Origin: Paracidovorax wautersii
GTDB taxonomy: Bacteria > Pseudomonadota > Gammaproteobacteria > Burkholderiales > Burkholderiaceae_C
Length of the DNA: 64,000 bases
Direction of reading: 5' to 3'
Assembly (NCBI RefSeq): GCF_031453675.1
Contig: NZ_JAVIZX010000001.1
Coordinates: forward strand, 1,736,001 to 1,800,000
In this document: positions 1 to 7,859 of the stretch, in pieces
How positions within the stretch are numbered: position 1 is the first letter of the stretch
How the letters are laid out: each line of letters begins with the position of its first letter
Program-made: the position numbers and the translations under genes
The notes under the pieces: generated by a model
What the model saw: the letters and a program-made list of their open reading frames with translations, nothing else
Told to the model about the DNA's origin: nothing
Databases searched by the model: none

Positions 1-58
1 GCACCGGCGAAGCGGCGCCCCGCCCGGGCCGTGTCGCACGGCGGTGGGCGGTTCGCAT
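1..58 (-). CDS. 5' end of an unidentified gene (partial)
   Basis: A reading frame begins with ATG at 58 on the minus strand and runs off the left edge. An AGGAGA ribosome-binding site (65-70) lies six bases upstream, which is why I accept it. The visible start reads MRTAHRRATRPGRGAASPV, Arg-rich as before a signal peptide. It lies just downstream of the SCPU pilin gene on the same strand, so another Csu-type subunit or a fimbrial chaperone is a reasonable guess, but 19 residues cannot identify it. Confidence 0.5.
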   Translation of the reverse strand, partial: MRTAHRRATRPGRGAASPV

Positions 59-110
59 GGCGGGTCTCCTGCCGGGGCGCCGGCGTGCGGCCTGCCCCGG
101 GCGGTGGCAA

Positions 111-725
111 TCAGAAGGTGAGCGTGACCTGGAGCTGGTCCGTGTACGCGCCGGCCGGCAGCGCCACGGCGCTGGTCTTGTTCACCAGCCCATAGATCGG
201 CAGCGCGAAGGGATTGCCCGCCGAAGGCACCGCAATGCCCGTGATTGCCGTGGAAGCGACGTAGGGAATGGTGTGGCCCGGATCGCGGTAGACGTCGTAG
301 GGCAGGAAGGCCCCGCCATTGGACATGGCACGGCTTCCGGTGCCGATGCCGGCGCCCTGGCCGGCATGCGCCCCGCCGTCGATGGAAATGCTGAAGGCCG
401 TGATCTCCGGCGAGCAGACGATCTGCGTGACGCCGGCGCCGCCCTCGCCACCGCTCGCCGTCACGCTGACGGGGCCGACGAAGGTGGCCGGTCGGGTGCC
501 GAAGTCCAGCGTGCCGAAGTCGGCGCCGGCCACGGTGCCCGGGCCGCCGTTGATCACGCAGCCGGAGGTGAGCATCATGCGGGCCGCCAGTACGCCCGAC
601 AGCGTGGCGGCGCCCAGCGGAGCGGCCGCTGAAACTGTCAGCAGCGCGGCAAGGGCCAGTGCTGCGGGGCGGCCGCGCCGGAGCCTCTGGAGCCCGGGCG
701 GTGCGACGTGGTGTCTCTCTTCCAT
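111..725 (-). CDS. Spore coat U (SCPU) domain protein, Csu-type pilin subunit
   Basis: This secreted protein of 204 residues has an Arg-rich N-terminus, a hydrophobic segment ending near an Ala-Ala-Ala cleavage region, and then a body typical of the SCPU/CsuA-B family: a Cys early in the mature part (SGCVINGG), a second Cys (QIVCSPE), a GxGTGSRAMSNG block and a C-terminal beta strand (TDQLQVTLTF). Family members are chaperone-usher fimbrial subunits exported to the cell surface. I start at 725 because GAGGAG precedes that ATG; a frame open to 764 has no ribosome-binding site. The chaperone and usher are not visible and would lie left of the window. Confidence 0.8.
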   Translation of the reverse strand: MEERHHVAPPGLQRLRRGRPAALALAALLTVSAAAPLGAATLSGVLAARMMLTSGCVINGGPGTVAGADFGTLDFGTRPATFVGPVSVTASGGEGGAGVTQIVCSPEITAFSISIDGGAHAGQGAGIGTGSRAMSNGGAFLPYDVYRDPGHTIPYVASTAITGIAVPSAGNPFALPIYGLVNKTSAVALPAGAYTDQLQVTLTF

Positions 726-895
726 CGTTTTCTCCTCTGGACGAAAAATCGATGCCGGATACACGCCGCGGGATGACCACCCCCCAGGCGCCCATCACGG
801 GCTGGCGGATGCGCCCCTGTACGAAGGGCGCTGCCCCAGGAGTTGTCCTGGGCTTGCGGTCTGCGCCGCTTGGAAACCTGTCTGAGAGGATGTTA

Positions 896-922
896 CCTAT
901 TTTTGGAAAGTCGAAAAATAGG
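896..922. repeat. Perfect inverted repeat in the 726-1033 intergenic region
   Basis: CCTATTTTT (896-904) and AAAAATAGG (914-922) form a perfect 9-bp inverted repeat around a 9-base spacer. It stands in an otherwise GC-rich gene-free stretch (726-1033) between the SCPU gene and the 3' end of the hydrolase gene. It lies about 170 bp upstream of the pilin start and could be a regulator site or a weak hairpin. The rest of the stretch shows no gene. Confidence 0.5.
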
Positions 923-1033
923 CGGAAAGCCCTGGTCCGTTGCCGGGAATGTCCTGCGTCCCTGCGCGTCCCGGGCCTACAAAGGGTCGTAGCGTCCTGT
1001 GCTGCGGAGGGGCGGAGTGGCCCCGCGTCAGCG

Positions 1034-1906
1034 TCAGCGCCGACGCAGCAACAGGGCCTGGCGCAGCATGCGCGCAGCGCGGTCGCGGATCTGGAAGGGG
1101 CTGTGGCCCGGCAGCGGGCGGAGCTTGGACATGGAGCACGCCGCCAGGAAGTCGTGCAGGATGGGCGTGTCGTCCAGCGTGGACGCGTCGGGCGTGCGGA
1201 ATTCCGGGTGCCACTGGGTCGCCGCGATGTAGCCGCGGCCGCGCGCGGGCCGGCGGCGGATGGCCTCGGGCACGCCGTCCGGGTGGCTCCAGGCCTCGAT
1301 CTCGAAGCCCGGCGCCAGGTTCTTGATGCCCTGGTGGTGGATGCTGTTGACCACCACCCGTTGCTGGTTCGGGTACATGCGCGCCAGCCGGGAGCCCGGC
1401 ACCAGATCGATCTCGTGCACGTGCTGGTCGTAGGTGGCGGCATTGCGGTGCTGCATGGCGCCCGGGTGCTGCGTCTCGATGTCCTGGTAGAGCGTGCCGC
1501 CGAAGGCCACGTTGATCAGCTGGAGGCCCCGGCAGACACCGAAGATGGGTTTGCCGGCCTGCTCGAAAGCCTCCACCACCGCCAGGTCGTACAGGTCGCG
1601 CACGCGGTCGCCCAGCCATGCGTCCTTGAGCGGCACCTCGCCATAGCTGCCGGGCCACACGTCGGCGCCGCCGTGCATGACCACGCCGTCCAGCCACTCC
1701 GCGTAGTGGGCCAGTGTCACGTCGCCGCGCGCCGTCTCACCGGTGGGGCACGGCACCATCACCACCATGGCTCCGGCCGACATGATCCAGTGCGCAATCG
1801 ACTGCTCCACGTACTGCAGCGTCTTGTTGGTGAACAGCGAGCGTGCCGGATCAGCGTGGGAGAAGCACGCGGACAGTCCGATCTTGAGTCGTTTGGAGGC
1901 GCTCAT
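1034..1906 (-). CDS. Gamma-glutamyl-gamma-aminobutyrate hydrolase family protein (peptidase C26)
   Basis: This 290-residue class I glutamine amidotransferase-like hydrolase resembles PuuD, which cleaves gamma-glutamyl-GABA in putrescine breakdown. The nucleophile Cys sits in IFGVCRGLQLINVAFGG, and the His-Glu pair in QWHPEF; HGGADVWPGSYGE near residue 100 is the usual oxyanion region. The start at 1906 gives MSASKRLKIGLSAC, matching where the family domain begins; the upstream extension to 2044 is low complexity and was left out. No putrescine genes lie beside it, so the substrate is uncertain. The cytoplasmic location is inferred from the lack of a signal peptide. Confidence 0.8.
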   Translation of the reverse strand: MSASKRLKIGLSACFSHADPARSLFTNKTLQYVEQSIAHWIMSAGAMVVMVPCPTGETARGDVTLAHYAEWLDGVVMHGGADVWPGSYGEVPLKDAWLGDRVRDLYDLAVVEAFEQAGKPIFGVCRGLQLINVAFGGTLYQDIETQHPGAMQHRNAATYDQHVHEIDLVPGSRLARMYPNQQRVVVNSIHHQGIKNLAPGFEIEAWSHPDGVPEAIRRRPARGRGYIAATQWHPEFRTPDASTLDDTPILHDFLAACSMSKLRPLPGHSPFQIRDRAARMLRQALLLRRR

Positions 1907-2153
1907 GGGGCAGGCTTCCGCAAGGCAGCTGCACCGGGGCCGGCAAGGGCGTGACGAGGGGGGATGCGCATCCCAAATTTGTAGCACCGGTGACCGGTGA
2001 GCAGGTGTAGGAGCCGGCCGCAGCCCGGTGGCAGGCGCATTCACCCGCCCGGTTGCCGCGTATCAAGCAGTGACGGCGCAGTCTGGGCATGATGGGATGG
2101 CCGATCCCGCTAGGTCATCCTGGCGGGCCGATCATCCACCACAGGAGAACACG

Positions 2154-2501
2154 ATGCAGATTCAAGTGAACACCGACGACCACATCCAGGGCGGCGAATC
2201 GCTCAGCCGCTGGGTCCAGGAAGAGGCCGGCAACCGTCTGGCGCGCTTTCGCGAGCATGTGACGCGGGTGGAGGTCTTCCTGTCGGATGTGGATGCCGGC
2301 AAGTCCGGCGCAGCGGACAAGCGCTGCGTGATCGAGACGCGCGTCGCCGGCCGACAGCCCCTGGCCGTGAACGCCGAAGCCGACAAGGTGGCCGATGCCT
2401 TCCTGAGTGCGGTCGACAAGCTGGCCCGCGCGCTGGACACCGACCTGGGCCGCCTCAAGGACCGTCACGGCCGCGAAACCATCCGCACCGCCGAGGGCTG
2501 A
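2154..2501 (+). CDS. S30AE/HPF-family ribosome-associated protein
   Basis: This 115-residue protein has the layout of a short HPF/RaiA (sigma-54 modulation) domain: an opening beta strand (MQIQVNTDDHI), a first helix (LSRWVQEEAGNRLARF), strands ending RVEVFLSDV and RCVIETRV, and a second helix (VADAFLSAVDKLARALDTDLGRLKDR). Such proteins bind the ribosome decoding region in stationary phase. The start at 2154 follows AGGAGAA with normal spacing. It diverges from the classical short HPF at 58560, so the genome has at least two S30AE paralogues. A specific ribosome role for this copy is not shown by sequence. Confidence 0.72.
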   Translation: MQIQVNTDDHIQGGESLSRWVQEEAGNRLARFREHVTRVEVFLSDVDAGKSGAADKRCVIETRVAGRQPLAVNAEADKVADAFLSAVDKLARALDTDLGRLKDRHGRETIRTAEG

Positions 2502-2537
2502 GTCCGTAGCAGCGGAGGTGGACGCCCTCCGCCGCTG

Positions 2538-3407
2538 CTACCGCCGTGGCGGTATGCGCCGCTGCGGCGTGCTGGCCTGCGCCGCCACCATGTGCGCGCT
2601 GCGCTCGTGGGCGCCGCGCGCCAGGCCGTCGATGAGTGGGGCTTCCGGCAGGTTCTTCCAGTAGCGCGTGGGCATCTCGCGCCGCATCATGGCGAGCTTG
2701 AGGCGCGCCGGGTTGAAGGTGTGGGCGTAGTAGGTGAGCCACAGCGATTCGCCCGCGTCCGCCGCGGGCGCATCGGCCCGCGTGCCGCCCGGGCCTATTT
2801 CCAGCGCCTGGCCGTCCCAGCGCAGGCTGCAGTCGGGCGTAAGGATGGCCCAGCGCATCTGCGTGAACCGCTGCACGAAGAAGCGGGCGTTGGCCTCGGT
2901 GATGAAGTGGTCGGGCTCGAACCAGGCCAGGTGCCAGGGCTCAGCGCCGAGGTCGCCAGTCACGGGCCGGAAGCGCACGAAGGCGCGCATCTTGTGGATG
3001 TCGCGGCGCACGGCGGCGGCCATGCGCGCCAGCCGCACGCGGTCCGGGTCCAGCGCGTCGTGGCGCAGGCCGGGCTTGCGCTGCAGGCGCCACAGCAGCC
3101 GGTAGACCAGCGCGAACCGCTCCGGATGGCGGTGCAGGATGCAGGACTCGCACAGGGCCAGCAGTTCGCGTGGCACGTGCAGCGCCGTTGCCGTTTCCCC
3201 TTCGCTCTTTGGTAGCGGCAGGGCAGGGAGGCGCTCCTCTGCGCCGGCATTCGCGGCGGCAAACAGGCTGTCTTCCGCGTCCCCTTGCACGCGCCATTCC
3301 ACTGCCTCGGGCGCCAGGCCGGCCTGCAGGCAGGCGCGGGCCGACTGGCGAAAGCCTGCCCAGTCGGCTGGGTGGGCGAGCGTGATGCCGTGCAGCGGGG
3401 CGCTCAT
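2538..3407 (-). CDS. DUF4130 / TIGR03915-type DNA metabolism protein (partner of the radical SAM repair enzyme)
   Basis: This 289-residue protein carries the conserved features of the DUF4130 family: HRHPERFALVYRLLWRL, the Arg/Lys-rich VRRDIHKMRAFVRFRP, an FEPDHFITEANARFFVQRF block, and a C-terminal MPTRYWKNLPEAPLI motif. Family members are encoded next to the radical SAM protein found here, or fused to a C-terminal UdgX-type uracil-DNA-binding domain. This copy ends soon after the RYWKNLPEA motif, so the UdgX domain is absent. The ATG overlaps the radical SAM stop codon (ATGA, 3404-3407), so the two are translationally coupled. The biochemical activity is not established as far as I know. 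Confidence 0.85.
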   Translation of the reverse strand: MSAPLHGITLAHPADWAGFRQSARACLQAGLAPEAVEWRVQGDAEDSLFAAANAGAEERLPALPLPKSEGETATALHVPRELLALCESCILHRHPERFALVYRLLWRLQRKPGLRHDALDPDRVRLARMAAAVRRDIHKMRAFVRFRPVTGDLGAEPWHLAWFEPDHFITEANARFFVQRFTQMRWAILTPDCSLRWDGQALEIGPGGTRADAPAADAGESLWLTYYAHTFNPARLKLAMMRREMPTRYWKNLPEAPLIDGLARGAHERSAHMVAAQASTPQRRIPPRR

Positions 3408-4681
3408 GCGAACAACGCACCCTGCGCCGGCGGCGGAGCCAGCAGGGCGGTGAGGCGGGTGGGGTCGCGCAGGCGTTCTGCGGGCCGGTGGTCTGCCACG
3501 GTGACGAAGGGCAGCACCTTGGCCAGCGGCACATGCAGGCGCGCCAGGTCGGCGTGGCGCAGCGCGCGGGCGCGGCGGGCGGCCAGCAGCCGGTCCACCG
3601 TGCGCACGCCCAGGCCGGGCACGCGCAGCAGGCGTTCGCGCACGGCGGTGTTCAGGTCCACGGGGAAGTGCTCGGGGTGGCCGATCGCCCAGGCGAGCTT
3701 GGGGTCCATGTCCAGCGACAGCATGCCGCTCTGGCGTGGCGGCACGATCTCGTCGTGCCGGAAGCCGTAGAAGCGCATCAGCCAGTCGGCTTGGTAGAGG
3801 CGGTGTTCCCGCACCAGCGGCGGGGCCTGCAGCGGCAGCGCGCGCGATGCGTCGGGAATGGGGCTGAAGGCCGAGTAGTACACGCGCCGCAGCTGCAGGC
3901 CGGTGTACAGCTGCGCGCTGGCGGTGAGGATGGTGCGGTCGTCCGCGCCGTCCGCGCCCACGATCATCTGCGTGCTCTGCCCGCCGGGGGCGAAGACGGG
4001 CGCCGCCGCCCGCCGCGTGCGCCCTGGCAGCGAGACGACCTGGCCCGTGCGCTGCTGCTCGGCCCGCGCCTGGCGCGCGTCGGCGATGTGCGTGGCCACG
4101 CGCGCCATCGACCGGCGGATGGCGGGGCCGTTCTTCTCGGGCGCCAGCGCCTCCAGCCCCTGCGCCGTGGGCAGCTCGATGTTGATGCTCAGCCGGTCGG
4201 CATAGCGGCCGGCGCGCTGCAGCAGCTCGGGCGAGGCGTCGGGAATGGTCTTGAGGTGGATGTAGCCGCGGAAGTCGTGCTCCTCGCGCAGCACGCGGGC
4301 CACTTCCACCACGCGCTCCATGGTGTAGTCGGGGCTCTGGATGATGCCGCTGGAGAGGAACAGCCCCTCGATGCAGTTGCGGCGGTAGAAGTCGAGCGTG
4401 AGGTCCACCACTTCCTGCACCGCGAAGCGGGCCCGGGGCACGTTGCTGCTCACGCGGTTCACGCAGTACAGGCAGTCGTACTGGCAATAGTTGGTGAACA
4501 GGATCTTGAGCAGCGAGATGCAGCGCCCATCCGGCGCATAGCTGTGGCAGATGCCCATGCCTTCGGTGGAGCCGATGCCGCGCCCGCCCTGCGAGTGGCG
4601 CGCCGTCGTGCCGCTGGAGGCGCAGGACGCGTCGTACTTGGCTGCGTCGGCCAGGATGGCGAGCTTGGATTCGGTGTTCAC
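3404..4681 (-). CDS. Putative DNA modification/repair radical SAM protein (TIGR03916 family)
   Basis: This 425-residue protein has the 4Fe-4S motif C66-x3-C70-x2-C73 (NYCQYDCLYC) of radical SAM enzymes, plus further Cys at 20, 45 and 54 that may bind a second cluster. A helix-hairpin-helix DNA-binding segment (RERLLRVPGLGVRTVDRLLAA) lies near the C-terminus. The family is predicted to act on damaged or modified DNA, in the manner of spore photoproduct lyase. The start is a GTG at 4679-4681; a stop codon lies 21 bases upstream in frame. A LexA box covers the start region, so SOS induction is expected. It is coupled to the DUF4130 gene downstream. The exact reaction is unknown. Confidence 0.88.
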   Translation of the reverse strand: MNTESKLAILADAAKYDASCASSGTTARHSQGGRGIGSTEGMGICHSYAPDGRCISLLKILFTNYCQYDCLYCVNRVSSNVPRARFAVQEVVDLTLDFYRRNCIEGLFLSSGIIQSPDYTMERVVEVARVLREEHDFRGYIHLKTIPDASPELLQRAGRYADRLSINIELPTAQGLEALAPEKNGPAIRRSMARVATHIADARQARAEQQRTGQVVSLPGRTRRAAAPVFAPGGQSTQMIVGADGADDRTILTASAQLYTGLQLRRVYYSAFSPIPDASRALPLQAPPLVREHRLYQADWLMRFYGFRHDEIVPPRQSGMLSLDMDPKLAWAIGHPEHFPVDLNTAVRERLLRVPGLGVRTVDRLLAARRARALRHADLARLHVPLAKVLPFVTVADHRPAERLRDPTRLTALLAPPPAQGALFA

Positions 4682-4696
4682 TGTATGAATTTACAG
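4681..4696 (-). promoter_or_regulatory. LexA (SOS) box at the start of the radical SAM operon
   Basis: The 16 bases fit CTGT-N8-ACAG exactly, with the AT-rich centre typical of gamma/beta-proteobacterial LexA sites, and the symmetry extends one base each side (ACTGT/ACAGT). The box abuts and overlaps by one base the GTG start of the repair gene. Bound LexA would block transcription or initiation until DNA damage. Recognition by eye only; no weight matrix was run. Confidence 0.8.
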
Positions 4697-4764
4697 TGAT
4701 TTGCCGTCCATGGAAAGCCTGGGGCTTTCCAGCCACCACAGGCATCCCGCCGCCGTCAGCGTCG

Positions 4765-4831
4765 CTTTGCTATCTTATGAATAGCTGCTTGCGCTTGATC
4801 CATAAGCGCCGGAGGCCGATTTGACTCAAAA
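4765..4831. repeat. Dispersed palindromic repeat, copy A
   Basis: This AT-richer unit contains TAGCTGCTTGCGCTTG followed by ATCCATAAGCGC and GGAGGCC. The CGCTT/AAGCG arms can form a small hairpin. The same layout recurs at seven other places in the window. Here it lies between the divergent ends of the radical SAM upstream region and the DUF924 gene. Confidence 0.75.
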
Positions 4832-4845
4832 GTTGCAGCCACAGA

Positions 4846-5385
4846 TCAGAACGAGCTGCCCGGCTGTTCCAGGAACGCACGTTCCTCCGCCGTCGAGGTG
4901 CGCCCCAGCACCGCGTTGCGGTGGGGAAAGCGGCCGAAGCGCTCCACGATCACGTGGTGGCGGTGAGCGAAGTCGAGGTTGTTGGCATTGCCTAACGCGG
5001 TGAAGAGCGCCACCGAAGCCTCCTGCACCCGCAGCGATTCGCTGTGCATGTACGGCATGTAGACGAAGGCGCGTTGCTGCGGCGCCAGGGCGGCGTCGTC
5101 CTGGCGCGCCACGCACTCCTGCGCCAGCACCAGGGCCATGCCGTCCTGCGCGAAGGCGCGGACGTCGTCGCGGAACAGGTTGCGGGAGAACTGGTCGAGC
5201 ACCAGGATCTCGGCCAGCCGGCCGGCGGCGGTGCTGCGCCATGCCCACAGCTCGCCCCGGGCGGCGCTGGCATGCAACGCCGTGAAGCGATCGCGGATGG
5301 CCGCGTCGAACGCCGCGTCCTTTTGGAACCATTGCTGGGGCGTGCTCTGTTCGAACCAGAAGTGCAGAACGTCTTGTGGAGTCAT
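4846..5385 (-). CDS. DUF924 family protein
   Basis: This 179-residue protein belongs to the DUF924 family by its ordered motifs: DVLHFWFEQSTPQQWF at the N-terminus, ILVLDQFSRNLFRDDVRAFAQD in the middle, FVYMPYMHSESLRVQE, and HRHHVIVERFGRFPHRNAVLGR near the end. The fold is an all-alpha TPR-like bundle. The function is unknown; it is cytoplasmic by absence of a signal peptide. It is a single gene flanked upstream by the divergent M20 hydrolase gene. Confidence 0.85.
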   Translation of the reverse strand: MTPQDVLHFWFEQSTPQQWFQKDAAFDAAIRDRFTALHASAARGELWAWRSTAAGRLAEILVLDQFSRNLFRDDVRAFAQDGMALVLAQECVARQDDAALAPQQRAFVYMPYMHSESLRVQEASVALFTALGNANNLDFAHRHHVIVERFGRFPHRNAVLGRTSTAEERAFLEQPGSSF

Positions 5386-5600
5386 GGCGACAGTATCGCG
5401 GCCCTGCGGCAGGGCATGGCAGGGCAGGGCGGGCCTGGCCCGGGCGCATCGCCTGCTCGCCCAAGGCCTATGGCCGGAAAACGAGATTGGTTATGCGTTT
5501 TTTATCGTTCTCTTAAGGGGGCGCGCTCCGCAGAATCCGCCGCTTCCCCTGGCGCATGCGGCGCGTTCGACACCGCCCCGCCGGGGACAGCGGAGCCCCC

Positions 5601-6806
5601 TTGCCACGATTGACCGAGAGCTTTGCCGACATGGCCCCCTTCGTGGCCCTGCGGCGCGACCTGCACGCCCACCCCGAACTGGGCTTTGAAGAACACCGCA
5701 CCAGCGCCCTGGTGGCCGAGCGCCTGCGGGCGTGGGGCATCGCGGTGCACACGGGCATCGCCGGCACCGGGCTGGTGGGGGTGCTGCACGGCCGCCACGC
5801 AGGCCCCCGCACCATCGGCCTGCGCGCCGACATGGATGCGCTGCCGCTGGAGGAAGAGAACCACTTCGCCCACCGTTCGCAGCACGCGGGCCGCATGCAC
5901 GCCTGCGGGCACGACGGCCACACCACCATGCTGCTGGCTGCGGCGTGGCACCTGGCGCGCACGCGGGACTTCGCCGGCACCGTGCATTTCATCTTCCAAC
6001 CGGCCGAGGAGATGGGCAAGGCGGGCGCGCGCAAGATGATCGACGAGGGCCTGTTCGATCGCTTTCCGTGCGACGCCGTCTTCGGCCTGCACAACTTCGC
6101 GCTCGAGCACGTGGGCGCGTTCGCGCTCAACCACGGGGCGCTCATGGCGTCCAGCAACACCTTCCGCATCACGCTCACCGGGCGCGGCACGCATGCTTCG
6201 CTGCCGCACACGGGCATCGACCCGGTGGCGGCCACCATCGACCTGGCGCAGCAGCTGCAGACCATCGTGGCGCGGCATGTGGATTCGCGCGAGCGGGCGC
6301 TGCTGGCCGTCACGCAGATCCAGGGCTCCGACGCGCCCAACGTGATCCCCGACACCGCCTGGGTGGGCGGCACGGTGCGCACCTTTTCCGTCACCGCGCT
6401 CGACGCCATCGAAGCCGCCCTGCGCACGATGGCCGAGCACACGGCGCGGGCCCATGGCTGCACGGCCGACATCCAGTTCCGCCGCGCCTCGCCGCCCGTG
6501 GTCAACCACCCGGCCGAGGCCCGCTTCGCCGCCGAGGTGATGCGCGAGATCGCGGGCGACGACCGCGTGGACGAGCAGTTCCCGGCCGTGCTCAGCGCCG
6601 AGGACTTCGCCCACATGCTGCAGGTGCGGCCCGGCTGCTATGCCTTCATCGGCAACGGCCCGGGCGACCACCGCCTGCCCGGCCACGGCAGCGGCCCCTG
6701 CCTGATCCACAACCGGTCGTACGACTTCAACGACGACATCCTCGCCACCGGCGCCAGCTACTTCGTGCGGCTGGCCGAGCGGTGGCTCCACCCCGACAGG
6801 ACCTGA
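5601..6806 (+). CDS. M20 family amidohydrolase (hippurate hydrolase-like)
   Basis: This metal-dependent hydrolase of about 401 residues removes an acyl or amino-acid group from an amide. The signature residues are visible: RRDLHAHPELGFEE, the metal-binding MHACGHDGHTTML, the catalytic Glu pair in FQPAEEMGKAG, GLHN, and the late metal ligand His in CLIHNRSYDFND. I start at the TTG at 5601, with GGAG about eight bases upstream; ATG codons at 5556 and 5631 are alternatives. Four bases separate it from the Bug receptor gene, so the two probably share a transcript, which suggests hydrolysis of a small carboxylate or amide taken up through the periplasm. Confidence 0.85.
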   Translation: MPRLTESFADMAPFVALRRDLHAHPELGFEEHRTSALVAERLRAWGIAVHTGIAGTGLVGVLHGRHAGPRTIGLRADMDALPLEEENHFAHRSQHAGRMHACGHDGHTTMLLAAAWHLARTRDFAGTVHFIFQPAEEMGKAGARKMIDEGLFDRFPCDAVFGLHNFALEHVGAFALNHGALMASSNTFRITLTGRGTHASLPHTGIDPVAATIDLAQQLQTIVARHVDSRERALLAVTQIQGSDAPNVIPDTAWVGGTVRTFSVTALDAIEAALRTMAEHTARAHGCTADIQFRRASPPVVNHPAEARFAAEVMREIAGDDRVDEQFPAVLSAEDFAHMLQVRPGCYAFIGNGPGDHRLPGHGSGPCLIHNRSYDFNDDILATGASYFVRLAERWLHPDRT

Positions 6807-6810
6807 CCCC

Positions 6811-7788
6811 ATGGCTTTCTCCGCATCCTCCTTCGCCCCGTCCCGCCGCGCCGTGCTGGCCGCCACCCTGCTGCTGGGCCTGGCCGGCGCCGCGCAGGCC
6901 GAGCGCGTGATCCGCATCGTCGTGCCCTTCGGCCCGGGCGCCACGCAGGACACCGTCGCCCGCACCTTCAGCAACGAACTGGGCCAGGCCCTGGGCGCCA
7001 CCGTGGTGGTGGACAACCGCGCGGGCGCCGGCGGCACGCTGGGCACGGCGCAGGTCGCCAAGTCCGCGCCGGACGGCAACACGCTGGTGCTGGCCGCCGC
7101 CAGCCACCACCTGGCCAGCCACCTGTACGCCAAGCTGCCGTACGACCCGGTGAAGGACTTCGTCGGCGTCTCGTTCCTGGGCCGCTCGGGCTACGTGGTG
7201 GGCGTGCCCGCCGCGTCCGGCATCACCTCGGTGGCGGACCTGATCGCCAAGGCCAAGGCGCAGCCCGGCGCGTTCAACTACGCCTCGGCGGGCAATGGCA
7301 GCGCATCGCACCTGGCCACTGCGTCGCTGGCCGCACAGGCCGGCATCCAGCTGCAGCACATTCCGTTCAAGTCGACCGGCGACGCCACCACCGAGCTGCT
7401 GGCCGGCCGCGTGCAGGTGGTGACGGGCGCCACCATCGGCATGATCCCGTTCCGCAGCGACCCGCGCGTGAAGCTGCTGGCGTACTCCGGCACGGCGCGC
7501 TCGCGCTTCCTGCCCGAGCTGCCCACGGTGGCCGAGTCCGGTCTGCCCGGCTATGCCTTCGACACCTGGCTGGGCCTGCTCGCCCCAGCCGCCACGCCGC
7601 CGGCCGAGGTGGAGCGCATCAACGCCGCCGTGCGCAAGGTGCTGGCCGACCCGGTGGTGCAGGAGCGCCTGGCACGCGTGGGCGTCGAGGCCGGCACGCT
7701 GCCCGCGGCCGAGTTCCAGGCGCTGCTGCGCGCCGACGATGTGGCGGCCGGCCAGCTGGTGAAAGCGGCCGGGGTGCGTATCGATTGA
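6811..7788 (+). CDS. Bug-family tripartite tricarboxylate transporter receptor
   Basis: This 325-residue periplasmic binding protein has a Sec signal (AVLAATLLLGLAGAAQA) and family marks: IRIVVPFGPGATQDTVAR, VVVDNRAGAGGTLGTAQVAKSAPDG, FNYASAGNGSASHLATASLA and GYAFDTWLGLLAPAATPPAEV. Bug proteins are greatly expanded in Burkholderiales, often without the TctAB membrane partners, which are also absent here. Its ligand, probably a carboxylate or amide, cannot be read from sequence. It directly follows the M20 hydrolase gene. Confidence 0.9.
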   Translation: MAFSASSFAPSRRAVLAATLLLGLAGAAQAERVIRIVVPFGPGATQDTVARTFSNELGQALGATVVVDNRAGAGGTLGTAQVAKSAPDGNTLVLAAASHHLASHLYAKLPYDPVKDFVGVSFLGRSGYVVGVPAASGITSVADLIAKAKAQPGAFNYASAGNGSASHLATASLAAQAGIQLQHIPFKSTGDATTELLAGRVQVVTGATIGMIPFRSDPRVKLLAYSGTARSRFLPELPTVAESGLPGYAFDTWLGLLAPAATPPAEVERINAAVRKVLADPVVQERLARVGVEAGTLPAAEFQALLRADDVAAGQLVKAAGVRID

Positions 7789-7790
7789 TC

Positions 7791-7858
7791 GAAAGCTATT
7801 GTTTTTGTAGCTATGTGCGCTTAATGGATAAGCGCTAGAGGCCGAAAAGGCTTTAAAT
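7791..7858. repeat. Dispersed palindromic repeat, copy B
   Basis: The unit holds GCTATTGTTTTTGTAGCTA, then GCGCTTAATGGATAAGCGCTAGAGGCC, with GCGCTT/AAGCGC arms that pair. It fills the 71 bp between the converging ends of the Bug receptor gene and the histidine kinase gene and may double as a transcript-end hairpin. Confidence 0.8.
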
Positions 7859-7859
7859 C

